This document shows, piece after piece, positions 1 through 7,931 of a stretch of 64,000 bases of DNA. The notes below the pieces were generated by a model, which worked only from the letters and a program-made list of their open reading frames with translations, did not search any database and was not told where the DNA came from. Both the position numbers and the translations under genes were made by a program. Positions within the stretch are counted from its first letter, which is position 1. The number at the start of each line of letters is the position of its first letter. The DNA is from Saprospira sp. CCB-QB6 (lineage in GTDB: Bacteria > Bacteroidota > Bacteroidia > Chitinophagales > Saprospiraceae): positions 3,873,501 through 3,937,500 of the forward strand of contig NZ_CP116808.1 of the NCBI RefSeq assembly GCF_028464065.1. The letters run 5' to 3'.

Positions 1-144
1 AATATATTCTTTTCCGTTTTCATCCCAGAGCAAAGCGCCCTTTCCTTTGCTAATGGCAATCGGCGCTTGGGCCGTTTTCATTTGCGTGAAAGGATGCCAA
101 ACGACAGCTTGGTCTCTTTGGACCAAAGAACTTGTTTTTTGCAT
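1..144 (-). CDS. bioA: Adenosylmethionine-8-amino-7-oxononanoate aminotransferase, N-terminal part
   Basis: The minus-strand frame opens with ATG at 144 and runs 48 codons off the left edge. The N-terminus contains VVWHPFTQMKTA followed by ISKGKGALLWDENGKEYI, the characteristic start of BioA, a PLP-dependent class III aminotransferase that converts KAPA to DAPA in cytosolic biotin synthesis. Only the N-terminal substrate-side segment is visible; the PLP lysine lies outside the window. The assignment rests on the WHPFTQ motif, which is typical of BioA within class III aminotransferases. Confidence 0.85.
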   Translation of the reverse strand, partial: MQKTSSLVQRDQAVVWHPFTQMKTAQAPIAISKGKGALLWDENGKEYI

Positions 145-177
145 AAGATTCTTTTTTGTGAGCAAAATTTTGGGCGC

Positions 178-213
178 AAAAAAAGCGCCCTGGCAAATTT
201 AGCCAGAGCGCTT
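178..213 (-). terminator. Rho-independent terminator of dps
   Basis: A 12-bp stem (183-194 with 202-213, one mismatch) closes a 7-nt loop and is followed on the minus strand by a run of seven T. It sits 21 bp after the dps stop codon and before bioA, so it separates the two transcripts. Confidence 0.85.
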
Positions 214-234
214 AAGATATAAAACTATTTAGAA

Positions 235-711
235 CTAGCCCAAATAAGCATTATACATCCAAGCTAGTTTTTCTTGCTCGCGAATATAGTCGCTCATCAA
301 TGCATTGGTTCCTTCGTCATTGGCTTCATCAGAAAGGCCAAGTAATTCGCGTTGTAGTTCAATAATGACTGAAAAAGCGCGAAGAACATGGGCTAAGCCT
401 TCTTTCCCATTAGTTACATTGGTAATTTCATCGATAGAAGATTGATCGAGATATTGGCTATAGGCGTGCAAGGGTTGTTGGCCAAGCGTTAAAATACGTT
501 CTGCAATTTCATCAATTTTGATTTGCAGGTCGGTATAAATTTCTTCAAACTTTGCGTGTAGCTCAAAAAAATTATCGCCTTTGATATTCCAGTGAAAACC
601 ACGGGTGTTTATGTAGAGTAGTTGATAATTAGCGAGTAATATGTTTAGCTTTTCTGCTAATTGTAGGCTTTCTGCATGGTCTAGACCAATAGTTGTTGTC
701 TGTTTTTTCAT
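235..711 (-). CDS. dps: Dps-family ferritin-like DNA-binding/iron-storage protein
   Basis: This 158-residue protein has the usual Dps length. Dps proteins form cytosolic dodecamers that oxidise Fe(II) with peroxide and shield DNA under starvation or oxidative stress. The intersubunit ferroxidase ligands are all present at canonical spacing: H40 and H52, then D67 and E71 in the DEIAER segment. The motif GFHWNIKG is typical. The N-terminal tail is short with two lysines, so strong DNA binding through the tail is uncertain. It is transcribed alone, with a terminator just downstream. Confidence 0.95.
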   Translation of the reverse strand: MKKQTTTIGLDHAESLQLAEKLNILLANYQLLYINTRGFHWNIKGDNFFELHAKFEEIYTDLQIKIDEIAERILTLGQQPLHAYSQYLDQSSIDEITNVTNGKEGLAHVLRAFSVIIELQRELLGLSDEANDEGTNALMSDYIREQEKLAWMYNAYLG

Positions 712-839
712 CTATATTTTTTTAAATGAGTTTATAGCCAATTATACGCAAAAAAGGAGGCTTAGTCAATATTTTGGATAAATTTAAGGAAAGCTTTTAT
801 TTTGTAGTCCGTTAGCTTTTTCTAGGGTGACTACAGAAA

Positions 840-855
840 TGTTCCACGTGGAAAA
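840..855. promoter_or_regulatory. Candidate ParB-binding parS-like palindrome
   Basis: The sequence tgttccacgtggaaaa contains a perfect 12-bp palindrome, TTCCACGTGGAA (842-853). It matches the general parS pattern TGTTNCACGTGNAACA at all but one position (14 of 16 against the strict palindrome). It lies in the 240-bp divergent gap between dps and an unknown gene. No parA/parB genes are in the window, so chromosomal partition use is an inference; an E-box-like operator is an alternative. Confidence 0.35.
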
Positions 856-955
856 ATAGACAAAAGAATAGCAGAAATTTGATGATCAATCAATAATTTG
901 TGCAGCTCGTTATTGAAAATAACTTTTAGAATACTTATAAAACATAAAATATTTG

Positions 956-1504
956 ATGAAGAACAAGTTGATGTTATGGAGTACAATGTTTCTATTCGGC
1001 TATGTAGCGATTAGGTTGTTATCTGGAACTGTATTGAGTTTTATACCTATTCCCTTAGTCTTAATTAACATTTTTGGAAGGCATTTATTGGTAGTGATTA
1101 CTTTAGTGATAATCTTGATAAGGTTTTTACATCAAAAAGCTAATATAGTAACTGCTGTTAGTGCTATTTTAATTAGTTTGTGTGGATATGGATTTGATTT
1201 TTTATATAAAATAAATAACCCATTGCCTCAGCTTGTCATTTATCGTGATTCTGTAATGGGGAGTATCGATATAGCTTTTTATAAAGACAAGCATTTTCGA
1301 ATTATTGAATCTAGTTTATTGGGGGATAAACATTACAAGGGGACTTATCAGCTGAAAAATGATACAATCACCTTAGATAAAGGTATTGATCTATTTAGTG
1401 GTTGTAATCAGTTTATTCTCTCCAAGGAGTTTGTCACTTGTGCAATAAATGAAAAATTAACTTTTTATATTATGGATGATCCGAAAGGGTATGGTAACTA
1501 TTAG
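956..1504 (+). CDS. Unknown membrane protein with soluble C-terminal domain
   Basis: The protein (182 residues) has three or four hydrophobic segments in its first 90 residues (around 5-30, 33-55 and 62-85), then a soluble part of about 90 residues. The soluble part has alternating short strands ending in a region with two Cys (SGCNQ and VTCAIN). ATG at 956 is preferred over the in-frame TTG directly before it. No family is recognised. It is AT-rich compared with the housekeeping genes and lies upstream of two other unknown genes in the same direction. Confidence 0.6.
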   Translation: MKNKLMLWSTMFLFGYVAIRLLSGTVLSFIPIPLVLINIFGRHLLVVITLVIILIRFLHQKANIVTAVSAILISLCGYGFDFLYKINNPLPQLVIYRDSVMGSIDIAFYKDKHFRIIESSLLGDKHYKGTYQLKNDTITLDKGIDLFSGCNQFILSKEFVTCAINEKLTFYIMDDPKGYGNY

Positions 1505-1563
1505 TAGGCTCATACTCTAGCAGAGAGAATTTAAATGGCCGAGCGATTACAAATAAAATAAGG

Positions 1564-2004
1564 ATGGAAGAGATACAAATTGTGCTTAGAACGGAAGAGG
1601 AGTTATGGGAACTTTTTGATAAAACACTAGATCACATTATGTTAGATCGTTTGTATCCCTATGCTCGGCAAGATTGGCAAAAGGGCAGCTTAAAGATGGG
1701 GAATAGGGTGAATTTAGAAGATGTAGAGTTTCGCTATCTGAGTTGCGACCTACGTACAAATTTAAAGGGACTAAAATCAATTTTAAAGCTCCCAATTTAT
1801 GGATTAAGAGTTTTTCAGTCTAGCAAACCTTGGCCTAGCTCTCTGATATTAAATCGCTTAAATGAGGGGTCTGTAGATAAGGTTCTCGCCATGAATGGCG
1901 TAAGGCATTTTTTTGCCCTTTCTTATGAGTTTGTCACTATTCGCAGTTTTGATCCCCAATTCATAGCGCGAATTAAACATAATTTTGAAAGCTGTCCCAA
2001 ATAA
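1564..2004 (+). CDS. Hypothetical protein, 146 residues
   Basis: The ATG start lies 59 bp after the previous stop, and the end lies 10 bp before the next gene, so it may share a transcript with both. The protein is soluble, mixed alpha/beta, without signal peptide or transmembrane segment. I do not recognise the family. Its codon use resembles that of the neighbouring unknown genes. Confidence 0.6.
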   Translation: MEEIQIVLRTEEELWELFDKTLDHIMLDRLYPYARQDWQKGSLKMGNRVNLEDVEFRYLSCDLRTNLKGLKSILKLPIYGLRVFQSSKPWPSSLILNRLNEGSVDKVLAMNGVRHFFALSYEFVTIRSFDPQFIARIKHNFESCPK

Positions 2005-2014
2005 GCCAAGACTG

Positions 2015-2725
2015 ATGAAATTTTTCTACCCGTATATAGCAGCTGTGTTTTTGGTCTTTTCAACTGCTAGCTGCCTTTATGGACAATTTGATTCCATTGA
2101 AATTGTACGAACGCTAAGCGATCCACCTTATTCTGTAGCTGAAGGCTTTTTTTGGAAGAATACAGGCACCTTCTATTATTTTATCAATATGCAAGGCGAT
2201 TCTATATCTCGTTTTTCTTTAAATCGCTACAAAAAATTTAAAGCCTTTTTTGAAGAGCATACAAGTCTATCTTATCTTAAAGAGATGATGGCTGAATTTG
2301 AAGAGGAGGATGGTCGTCCCGCTGCAGCATTCTATTCTTCTTTTTATGACTATGACATTTTTTGCTATAAAAAAGGTAAAAGTTATCACTACTCTTTTAA
2401 TGAAGCGCTAAAGTCTTTTAAAGAATTTGAGTTAATCAAGGAGCTGTATCGTTTTAGAAAAGACTTTTATCAAGAACATTTATGCGATAATTTTTGGACA
2501 GAATATATTGTAGAAGAGGGAGAAACGCTAGAATCAATAGGAAAAAAGTATAATATCGGGGCCCCCCTGCTTGTCATTATGAATTATGGGTCCGATTATC
2601 GGTATTACGACTTGAAAAATAGAGATTTTAGTCTACATAATGTTCTGGATGCTAAGGAGGAATTAAAGGTTGGAGACAGAATATATGTTCCATGTAATAT
2701 CCAAAAAGTAAGCAAATATGAATAG
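2015..2725 (+). CDS. Exported LysM-containing protein
   Basis: ATG at 2015 opens a 236-residue protein with a signal-peptide-like N-terminus (hydrophobic run ending STASC, a possible lipobox) and a C-terminal LysM-like segment. That segment shows YIVEEGETLESIGKKY near residue 170 and ends with LKVGDRIYVPC. LysM domains bind N-acetylglucosamine polymers such as peptidoglycan. The middle region is Phe/Tyr-rich and unknown. An in-frame TTG at 1985 overlaps the previous gene and would spoil the signal peptide, so it was not used. Confidence 0.65.
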   Translation: MKFFYPYIAAVFLVFSTASCLYGQFDSIEIVRTLSDPPYSVAEGFFWKNTGTFYYFINMQGDSISRFSLNRYKKFKAFFEEHTSLSYLKEMMAEFEEEDGRPAAAFYSSFYDYDIFCYKKGKSYHYSFNEALKSFKEFELIKELYRFRKDFYQEHLCDNFWTEYIVEEGETLESIGKKYNIGAPLLVIMNYGSDYRYYDLKNRDFSLHNVLDAKEELKVGDRIYVPCNIQKVSKYE

Positions 2726-2743
2726 CTATTGAGTAGTATTATA

Positions 2744-2820
2744 GGTTCGCTCGGCCCTTCGCTTTTTCGCTTTGCTCAAAAGCTTGGTCTGGCCTACGGC
2801 CACCCCTGAACATCAGTTGA
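2744..2820 (+). repeat. GGGGC multi-stem repeat, truncated arm (A)
   Basis: Only the 3' half of an arm is present. It has the core GCTCGGCCC, hairpin P2 (GCTTTT/AAAAGC), GGTCTG and hairpin P3 (GGCC-tac-GGCC). The GGGGC end, P1 and the closing P0 stem are missing, so this is a decayed or truncated copy just after a stop codon. Confidence 0.8.
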
Positions 2821-2939
2821 CGACTGAAAGGAACAATGCCCGAAAACACAGCAATAAGAACATTAAATGTAAAAGCCAGAATAAAATCAGTCAGCTCTGT
2901 GATTTTTGTCTCGGAAAACTGGCCAAGTATGGACGTGAG
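2785..2939 (-). pseudogene. Possible remnant of a membrane-protein gene
   Basis: A minus-strand frame from 2939 reads about 45 residues with a plausible amphipathic start and a hydrophobic stretch (DFILAFTFNVLIAVFSGIV), then runs into the truncated repeat. It has no start codon and a stop immediately upstream. It may be a fragment left when the repeat and the IS rearranged this region. The evidence is composition only. Confidence 0.2.
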
Positions 2940-2956
2940 CTAATACGGATGAACGC

Positions 2957-3190
2957 CTATCTTCCCAAATTATTTTTCAGCTTTTCTACATTATCTAATC
3001 GTAGAGTTATCCTATCAAAGTATTTCTTAAGGTTATTATCTATAGAAATACTAGATTCCATTGGCAACTTATTTTCTGCATATTTCAAAGCTGCTAGTGT
3101 AAAGAGTTTATGATCTGATGATTCACTCAATATCTCCTCTGAATTGTAGTAGTCACTTAATATATCTATAATTGTTCTTAAATCAGGCAA
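2957..3190 (-). CDS. Small hypothetical protein, possibly 5'-truncated
   Basis: A 77-residue frame begins at TTG; no ATG exists before the in-frame stop at 3221-3223, which lies just inside the IS junction. The product is helical and charged with no signal peptide. The gene may be a remnant whose natural start was lost, because the IS3 element begins only 45 bp upstream. No family is recognised. Confidence 0.35.
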   Translation of the reverse strand: MPDLRTIIDILSDYYNSEEILSESSDHKLFTLAALKYAENKLPMESSISIDNNLKKYFDRITLRLDNVEKLKNNLGR

Positions 3191-3267
3191 TAATAAGATA
3201 TATGTTATACAATCCCTTTTTACATAAATACATTTGTAGCCTACCCGTAAGGTGCAACCAAAAAATA

Positions 3268-4050
3268 CTACAAATATAACTGCTTCCTTTCAAAGTCATA
3301 TGGGCTAATATTTCCGAGACTTTGGTGAGGACGATTAAAATTGTAGTGCTGAAACCAGTTTTGAATTTCCTCATTTAGTTCTTCTAAAGAGTGGAACCAA
3401 GATAAGTTTAAACACTCTGTTCTCAAAGTTTTATTTAATCGCTCAATAAATGCATTTTGAGTAGGCTTTCCAGGTTGAATAAACTTCAATTTAACATCAT
3501 GTTTTTGGGCCCAAGCAGCTAGCTTTTTAGAGATAAATTCTGGCCCATTGTCGCAACGAATATAGTCAGGTTTTCCTCTGTAATCCAGTACTTTATCAAG
3601 TACATCAGTAAGCTTTTTTGCAGAGATACTTTGATGGGCCTCTGTCCATAAAGCTCGCCTTGAGGTCTCATCCATAATGTTAATAATTCGAACAGATTTC
3701 TTATCTGAACCCACGACCCAATCGCTCAAAAAATCCATAGACCAGCCCTTATTTACCTCCTTAGGCAAAGAGATAGGCTCAAATTTTCTGCGAATACGCT
3801 CACGCTTTGGCCGCTGTCTCAGATTTAATTTTCCTCTCTTCCAAATTCTATACACCTTCTTGTGATTAAAGGTAATGCCTTGATTTCTAATATAATGAAA
3901 GACTTTCCAAAATCCCCAAGCCAAATATTCTTCCGTAACTTCATGCAATAGCTTAGCAATTTGATCATCTACTGCTTCTGGCCGATGACCCGACTTTCGT
4001 TTATAATATGTTTGACGACGAAACCCCAAAACGACACAAATTCGACGCAC
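3268..4050 (-). CDS. IS3-family transposase OrfB (DDE integrase)
   Basis: The protein carries the rve/DDE core: D in GWSMDFLSDW, D in IRCDNGPEFIS and E in IERLNKTLRTECL, ending with the typical WFQHYNFNRPHQSLG. The OrfB frame stays open upstream of 4050 and overlaps the end of orfA in the -1 frame. An A AAA AAG slippery heptamer lies at 4113-4107, so the active transposase is most likely an OrfAB fusion made by -1 frameshifting rather than a protein starting at 4050. A candidate initiation at ATG 4050 would give 260 residues. Confidence 0.95.
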   Translation of the reverse strand: MRRICVVLGFRRQTYYKRKSGHRPEAVDDQIAKLLHEVTEEYLAWGFWKVFHYIRNQGITFNHKKVYRIWKRGKLNLRQRPKRERIRRKFEPISLPKEVNKGWSMDFLSDWVVGSDKKSVRIINIMDETSRRALWTEAHQSISAKKLTDVLDKVLDYRGKPDYIRCDNGPEFISKKLAAWAQKHDVKLKFIQPGKPTQNAFIERLNKTLRTECLNLSWFHSLEELNEEIQNWFQHYNFNRPHQSLGNISPYDFERKQLYL

Positions 4051-4076
4051 ACTGTACTTCTTTGACAGCTCGTCTA

Positions 4077-4373
4077 TTATTCCTTCTTGTCTTTTGGGGT
4101 TAATTGCTTTTTTGCCATGGCATAGCCCTCTTCTAAAATTTCATAATTCATGCTTAAGTCTGCATACATCTTTTTTAAACGAGCATTTTGGGCCTCTAAT
4201 TCCTTGATTAAACGCTCTTTATCGTCAACTTCTTGCTCTTTGGATCTTTTCCATTTATAGAAAGTGGCTGGGCTTATTTGGTGCTTTCTGCACAAATCTG
4301 CTACACCCAAGCCACTGTCATACTCAGCTAAAATTGATAACTTCTGCTTTTCCGTGAATTTACTTTTTCGCAT
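4077..4373 (-). CDS. IS3-family transposase OrfA (helix-turn-helix)
   Basis: This 98-residue protein has an HTH_Tnp_1 fold: FTEKQKLSILAEYDSG, then LCRKHQISPATFYKWKR, followed by a leucine-zipper-like coiled coil (residues 45-85). OrfA recognises the inverted repeats and supplies the N-terminus of the OrfAB fusion. The slippery AAAAAAG is read as GCA AAA AAG in the orfA frame, ten codons before the stop. Confidence 0.93.
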   Translation of the reverse strand: MRKSKFTEKQKLSILAEYDSGLGVADLCRKHQISPATFYKWKRSKEQEVDDKERLIKELEAQNARLKKMYADLSMNYEILEEGYAMAKKQLTPKDKKE

Positions 4374-4548
4374 CCTTTTAGTTTTTGTTCTTTAAGATAA
4401 TTATTTTCTATAACTAATGGTTGCTTTTTTGGGTAGGCTACAATTCCGTAAGGTTTTTTGTAATTAACTGGTTTTTAATTTGTTGGATTTATACAGCAAG
4501 GCCCTGATAATCATACAAAAGTTGTAGATATTTCAAAAAACTAATAAA

Positions 4549-5187
4549 ATGGATCTGACAACACTATTTAATGAAATATTTGAGCGATCTGAAATTAAAG
4601 GTGAAGAAATAAAGAGTATTCTTAATGAAGAGAATATTAGAAAATTTCTGAAGCAAGTCCCTGCTGAGAGAATTATTAGGCATAACTTTGCACAAAATGC
4701 TAACATATATAATTTGAGGCTATTTTCTCAGTTAACTTTCCTTTGGGAAGCTATTACAATTGAAGATGTAGAAAAAATTTTGATAGATTTTGATGAAGAC
4801 AAAAACTATGATGGGTTAATAAATTTAATTTCATTTTTTGGAAAATATCTAAACTTAGATTTATTAAATTTCTATTTAGAGTTAGAGTGTATAGATAAGA
4901 ATATGGAATATGTATTCCACCATCTTGATGATGGTTTTTTATCTTTGATTTATATGTTAAAGACAGAAAAAAGTGGAATAGATAATATTGAGGCTGCAAA
5001 AGAATTGGAAAAAGCATCATTACGATTTGCGCAAAAAGGGGTCCCAAATTTACCTCATTACAGAGAATATGTAGTAAAGATAAATAATCAAGATATTAAC
5101 CTTTGGAGTTTAAGGCAAATTGAAGCACCTGCGGAAAAAAAATCTTGTAAAAATTGGTTATTATCCTTTTTTAATAAAGGGAGATAG
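4549..5187 (+). CDS. Hypothetical soluble protein, 212 residues
   Basis: The protein is acidic and largely helical with no signal peptide or membrane span. The N-terminal half is rich in Glu, Asn and Ile, and the C-terminus is basic (KSCKNWLLSFFNKGR). It is clearly more AT-rich than the metabolic genes, which fits an accessory gene. It begins about 105 bp after the IS end and is followed after 11 bp by a structured repeat. No family is recognised. Confidence 0.6.
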   Translation: MDLTTLFNEIFERSEIKGEEIKSILNEENIRKFLKQVPAERIIRHNFAQNANIYNLRLFSQLTFLWEAITIEDVEKILIDFDEDKNYDGLINLISFFGKYLNLDLLNFYLELECIDKNMEYVFHHLDDGFLSLIYMLKTEKSGIDNIEAAKELEKASLRFAQKGVPNLPHYREYVVKINNQDINLWSLRQIEAPAEKKSCKNWLLSFFNKGR

Positions 5188-5198
5188 GCATTCATCCG

Positions 5199-5317
5199 TT
5201 TTTGGGGCCTGCCGCCTTCGGCGGCCGGGCCCTTTCAGGGCTCGCAGGTCTGCTCGGCCCTGCGGCGGCTTCGCCGCCTTGGTCTGGCCTACGGCCACCC
5301 CTGCACATCGCTAGGCC
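5199..5317 (+). repeat. GGGGC multi-stem repeat, arm B-left
   Basis: The full arm shows a T-run then GGGGCCTG, P1 GCCGCC-ttc-GGCGGC, core GGGCTCGCAGGTCTGCTCGG, P2 GGCGGC-ttc-GCCGCC, GGTCTG, P3 GGCC-tac-GGCC and the end CACATCGCTAGGCC. The closing P0 pair is GGCCT/AGGCC. It starts 11 bp after the stop of the upstream gene and in the same orientation. Confidence 0.9.
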
Positions 5318-5644
5318 AGTCGCTTCGCTCCTTCTGAACGCAAGAAATTAGTCTTGCTAGTTATGGGCCGATGGTTTCAACCTTCGGCTCATTTTTATTG
5401 CGTTTAGTATGGCCGCTTTTGTTGCTGTGGGTTTCAACCCACTGGGATATACATCCATCCTACAGGCGGCGAAGCCGCCGCAGGCAAAGGCCAAATGAAT
5501 GCCCTGCCACTTCTATCCTTTGCTTTAATTTCTTGCTATTCTTCGTTATTTTTCTCAGCCATAGCTACAGCTATGCCTTTAAAAAATGCCTCGACTAGCC
5601 TAAAATTTTTATCAAAGTATGGCCAAAGCGCAGAACTCCTATTT
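5318..5644. repeat. Spacer between arms B-left and B-right, made of small hairpins
   Basis: The stretch from 5363 is nearly identical to 8158-8441. It contains further hairpins: GGGCCGATGGTT/AACCTTCGGCTC, GTGGGTT/AACCCAC and GGCGGC/GCCGCC. A frame of 76 codons runs through it in both copies, but the differences between the copies are mostly amino-acid-changing, so I do not call a gene. Confidence 0.75.
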
Positions 5645-5764
5645 GGCCTAGGGGCCTGCAAGGGGGCCGCGCAGCGGCAGATCCAGGGCGAAGCCCGCAG
5701 GGCCGAGCAAACCTGCGAGCCCTGAAAGGGCCCGGCCGCCGCAGGCGGCAGGCCCCAAAAAAAA
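5645..5764 (-). repeat. GGGGC multi-stem repeat, arm B-right
   Basis: This arm is inverted relative to B-left. Read on the minus strand, the closing stem extends to nine pairs, GGGGCCTGC with GCAGGCCCC. P2 is GGGC-ttc-GCCC and P3 is CCGC-tgc-GCGG. The outer end is GGCCCC followed by eight A. Confidence 0.9.
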
Positions 5765-5847
5765 GCTCATACTAAGGAATTTAAATTTAGAGAAAAGGTT
5801 TAGAGAGCCTATTAGGAAACCTTTGCTCAAAAAATAGAAAATTTAAG

Positions 5848-6345
5848 ATGGATGTTATAGCAATAGGCACAAATCAGCCAGCTTATGTTGAGGGAATTCT
5901 ACCCTCGGATTATGAGATTTATTGGGATTATAAGCCGCTAAACACAAATTCTGAATGCGGTTTAGCGCTTTTGCAAAAGCATTATGGCTATCAGGCTTTG
6001 GGAGTGCTTATGAAGTCGGGCGACAACTCGGAGACAGATGCCTCGCATGGAATTATAGCGGATATTTTAGCTTTTCATCTAGGCGAAACTGCAACTTGTC
6101 CGTTCTTTGATTTTTTAGAGGCCTTAGCGCCTATTTTAGCGGAAGAAAAGGCTTGTTGCCTGTCTTTTTCTATCGATTGGGATGATGAAGGAATTCCAGT
6201 TCGCTTGCATAGAGCAAGTATTTCCGAGGCAAAGGAGCGTTTAAATTGTTTTACGGTTTGGACAGAGGTTTATTATCAGATGGAAGAGGATATGTATATC
6301 TCTTGTAATGAGTATCCGCTTATTTTTCAACTATATAATGAATAA
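5848..6345 (+). CDS. Hypothetical protein, first of a tandem paralogue pair
   Basis: A 165-residue soluble protein beginning MDVIAIGTNQPAYVE. It is a clear paralogue of the next gene: the first 55 residues and the block CPFFDFLEALAPIL-EEKACCLSFS are almost the same, while the centre and C-terminus differ. The stop is 3 bp before the next start. No signal peptide or catalytic motif is seen. Tandem divergent copies are common among immunity proteins and antigenic accessory proteins, but no toxin gene is adjacent, so function is unknown. Confidence 0.7.
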   Translation: MDVIAIGTNQPAYVEGILPSDYEIYWDYKPLNTNSECGLALLQKHYGYQALGVLMKSGDNSETDASHGIIADILAFHLGETATCPFFDFLEALAPILAEEKACCLSFSIDWDDEGIPVRLHRASISEAKERLNCFTVWTEVYYQMEEDMYISCNEYPLIFQLYNE

Positions 6346-6348
6346 GTT

Positions 6349-6834
6349 ATGGATGTTGTAGCAATAGGCACAAATCAGCCAGCTTATGTTGAGGAAATTC
6401 TACCCTCGGATTATGAGATTTGCTGGGATTATAGGTCGCTGAACACAAATTCTGAATATGGTTTAGCGCTTTTGCAAAAGCATTATGGCTATCAGGCTTT
6501 GGGAGTGCTTATGAAGCCTAGTTCTGCTGCTGGTATTTCTCAGGGAATTGTACAAGAGCTCTTAGGATTCTATTTGGGGAAAACAGAAAGCTGTCCATTT
6601 TTTGATTTTTTAGAGGCCTTAGCGCCTATTTTGACGGAAGAAAAGGCTTGTTGTCTTTCTTTTTCCGCTTCTTGGCAGAAGGCCATTCCAGTTCGTCTTA
6701 AAGCCTATACTATTGCAGAGACCAAAGCGGCATTAAATAATTTTAGTAGCTGGAGGGAAGTTTTTTATCTGCTCAAAGAAGAGCTGACGATTCCCTACAA
6801 TAATGTTCCTCTCTTGATTGAATTAAAGGCTTGA
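6349..6834 (+). CDS. Hypothetical protein, second of the tandem paralogue pair
   Basis: A 161-residue paralogue of the upstream gene, sharing the N-terminal MDVVAIGTNQPAYVEEILPS and the CPFFDFLEALAPIL block. DNA identity is very high over the first 170 bases and then drops abruptly, which suggests recent duplication or partial gene conversion of the 5' part only. It probably forms one transcript with the gene before and the gene after (3 bp gaps). Confidence 0.7.
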   Translation: MDVVAIGTNQPAYVEEILPSDYEICWDYRSLNTNSEYGLALLQKHYGYQALGVLMKPSSAAGISQGIVQELLGFYLGKTESCPFFDFLEALAPILTEEKACCLSFSASWQKAIPVRLKAYTIAETKAALNNFSSWREVFYLLKEELTIPYNNVPLLIELKA

Positions 6835-6837
6835 CTT

Positions 6838-7290
6838 ATGCTTCAACTGAACAAAAAAGAACTGCTTCAACTAGATCGACTGCTCTATCTAATTGCGTCT
6901 ACAACGGCTTGGGGACTAACTATTCAAGAGATTGCTAAATTGGTTAACTTAGCACCTTACCAAGCTTGGCAGGAAACAAAAGAAGCTAATCCTCAGAAAC
7001 TTATAGAAATAGAACGACAGCTCAATTATTTGATTAGACAGGGATTAGTAGCAAAAGTGGTAGAAGAGAAAACCTATTATATCTCCACAATAGAAGCTGC
7101 GCTTGTGCATCAACAAGCTGGTTTTGAAAAATGGTATCTAAACAAGTTGGCAGAAGAAGAGCAGCAAGCTAAACAGCTCGTTTATTGGAGGCAAAAAGTC
7201 AAAAGAATAGAAATATTGAGCATTTGTTGCTTTTTGCTTCTTTTGCTGATCTTGGGCGTTCAAATTTATATGCAGCTTGGCCATTCATAA
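6838..7290 (+). CDS. Putative winged-helix protein with C-terminal membrane anchor
   Basis: The 150-residue product has an N-terminal helical part resembling a winged-helix (residues 5-75; ending LIRQGLVAKVVEEKTYYIS), a charged helical segment (95-120) and one C-terminal transmembrane helix (ILSICCFLLLLLILGVQIYM, 125-145). A tail-anchored DNA- or protein-binding module is the simplest reading. It follows the tandem paralogues with a 3-bp gap and likely shares their transcript. No named family is recognised. Confidence 0.65.
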   Translation: MLQLNKKELLQLDRLLYLIASTTAWGLTIQEIAKLVNLAPYQAWQETKEANPQKLIEIERQLNYLIRQGLVAKVVEEKTYYISTIEAALVHQQAGFEKWYLNKLAEEEQQAKQLVYWRQKVKRIEILSICCFLLLLLILGVQIYMQLGHS

Positions 7291-7370
7291 ATCTAATCTT
7301 AAAAATGGGGGAACAGCTAGCGCCTATTTTTAGTTAGGGGCTAGATATATTTAACAGTACAATTTTGGCT

Positions 7371-7892
7371 ATGATAAAACTAAATTTTAAACCTATTGAT
7401 AAGCCCTTGGAATATATAGTAGATTACTACGATTATTATCTTCCTTTTATTATTCGTCTAAAAAACCGCCGCATAGGAGATTCGATATTTATTGGTAATT
7501 ATAGTAAAATCAATGGTCCAATATTCATTCAATCCGCTTTTGACCCTTGTAGTGAAATTCTGTCTGAAATTGAACTTATCTCATTAAATAATGAAAAAAT
7601 AAAAAAACTAGAGGATGATGAATTTAATCGTTTAGAGTTGAGTGATGAGTTTTATAGCTGTTCTCTAGGAATAGACACAGGCGACGACCTGCATCTGCGG
7701 AGGCATTGGATGATGACTGCTTTTATGAACGAAACGGCTATGCTTATAACGATTGGAGAAAGTAGGGGGCCAATTAAGTATTACCGAATAAGTGAAAGTA
7801 TTTATCTTGGAACAGACCCTGATTCATGTTGGTGCGCCATCTTGCTTTTAGATTTAAGCGAAGCGGATATTAGAGAGATTAAGTTGCTGTAG
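7371..7892 (+). CDS. Hypothetical protein, 173 residues
   Basis: A soluble, acidic protein with aromatic-rich N-terminus (DYYDYYLPFIIRLKNRR). ATG at 7371 is used; an in-frame TTG lies two codons earlier. No signal peptide, no membrane span and no recognised motif. It is 80 bp from the preceding gene and is followed by a structured repeat arm after 39 bp. Confidence 0.6.
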   Translation: MIKLNFKPIDKPLEYIVDYYDYYLPFIIRLKNRRIGDSIFIGNYSKINGPIFIQSAFDPCSEILSEIELISLNNEKIKKLEDDEFNRLELSDEFYSCSLGIDTGDDLHLRRHWMMTAFMNETAMLITIGESRGPIKYYRISESIYLGTDPDSCWCAILLLDLSEADIREIKLL

Positions 7893-7931
7893 AAAGCCTT
7901 ATTTTGTGGTTATTGGTTTAGCATAAAAGTA

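Larger units (their letters stand above)
3235..4442 (-). mobile_element. Complete IS3-family insertion sequence (1208 bp)
   Basis: The element is bounded by imperfect inverted repeats starting TGTAGCCTACCC at 3235 and ending GGGTAGGCTACA at 4442, with a second shared block GCAACCA a few bases further in. The 3-bp direct repeat ATT flanks both ends (3232-3234 and 4443-4445), as expected for IS3-family target duplication. It encodes OrfA and OrfB on the minus strand in overlapping frames. All parts appear intact, so it may be active. Confidence 0.95.

Noticed and set aside
3677-3865. Plus-strand frame inside the IS element
   Set aside because: It is antisense to the DDE domain of OrfB and has no independent support.
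5199-5317. Repeat arms as ordinary Rho-independent terminators
   Set aside because: In gene orientation the T-run precedes the hairpins instead of following them, and several neighbouring genes have separate classical terminators.
5495-5725. 76-codon frame in repeat spacer B, with a matching frame at 8292-8522
   Set aside because: It runs through hairpin arms, and most differences between the two copies change the amino acid, which is not what a conserved gene would show.
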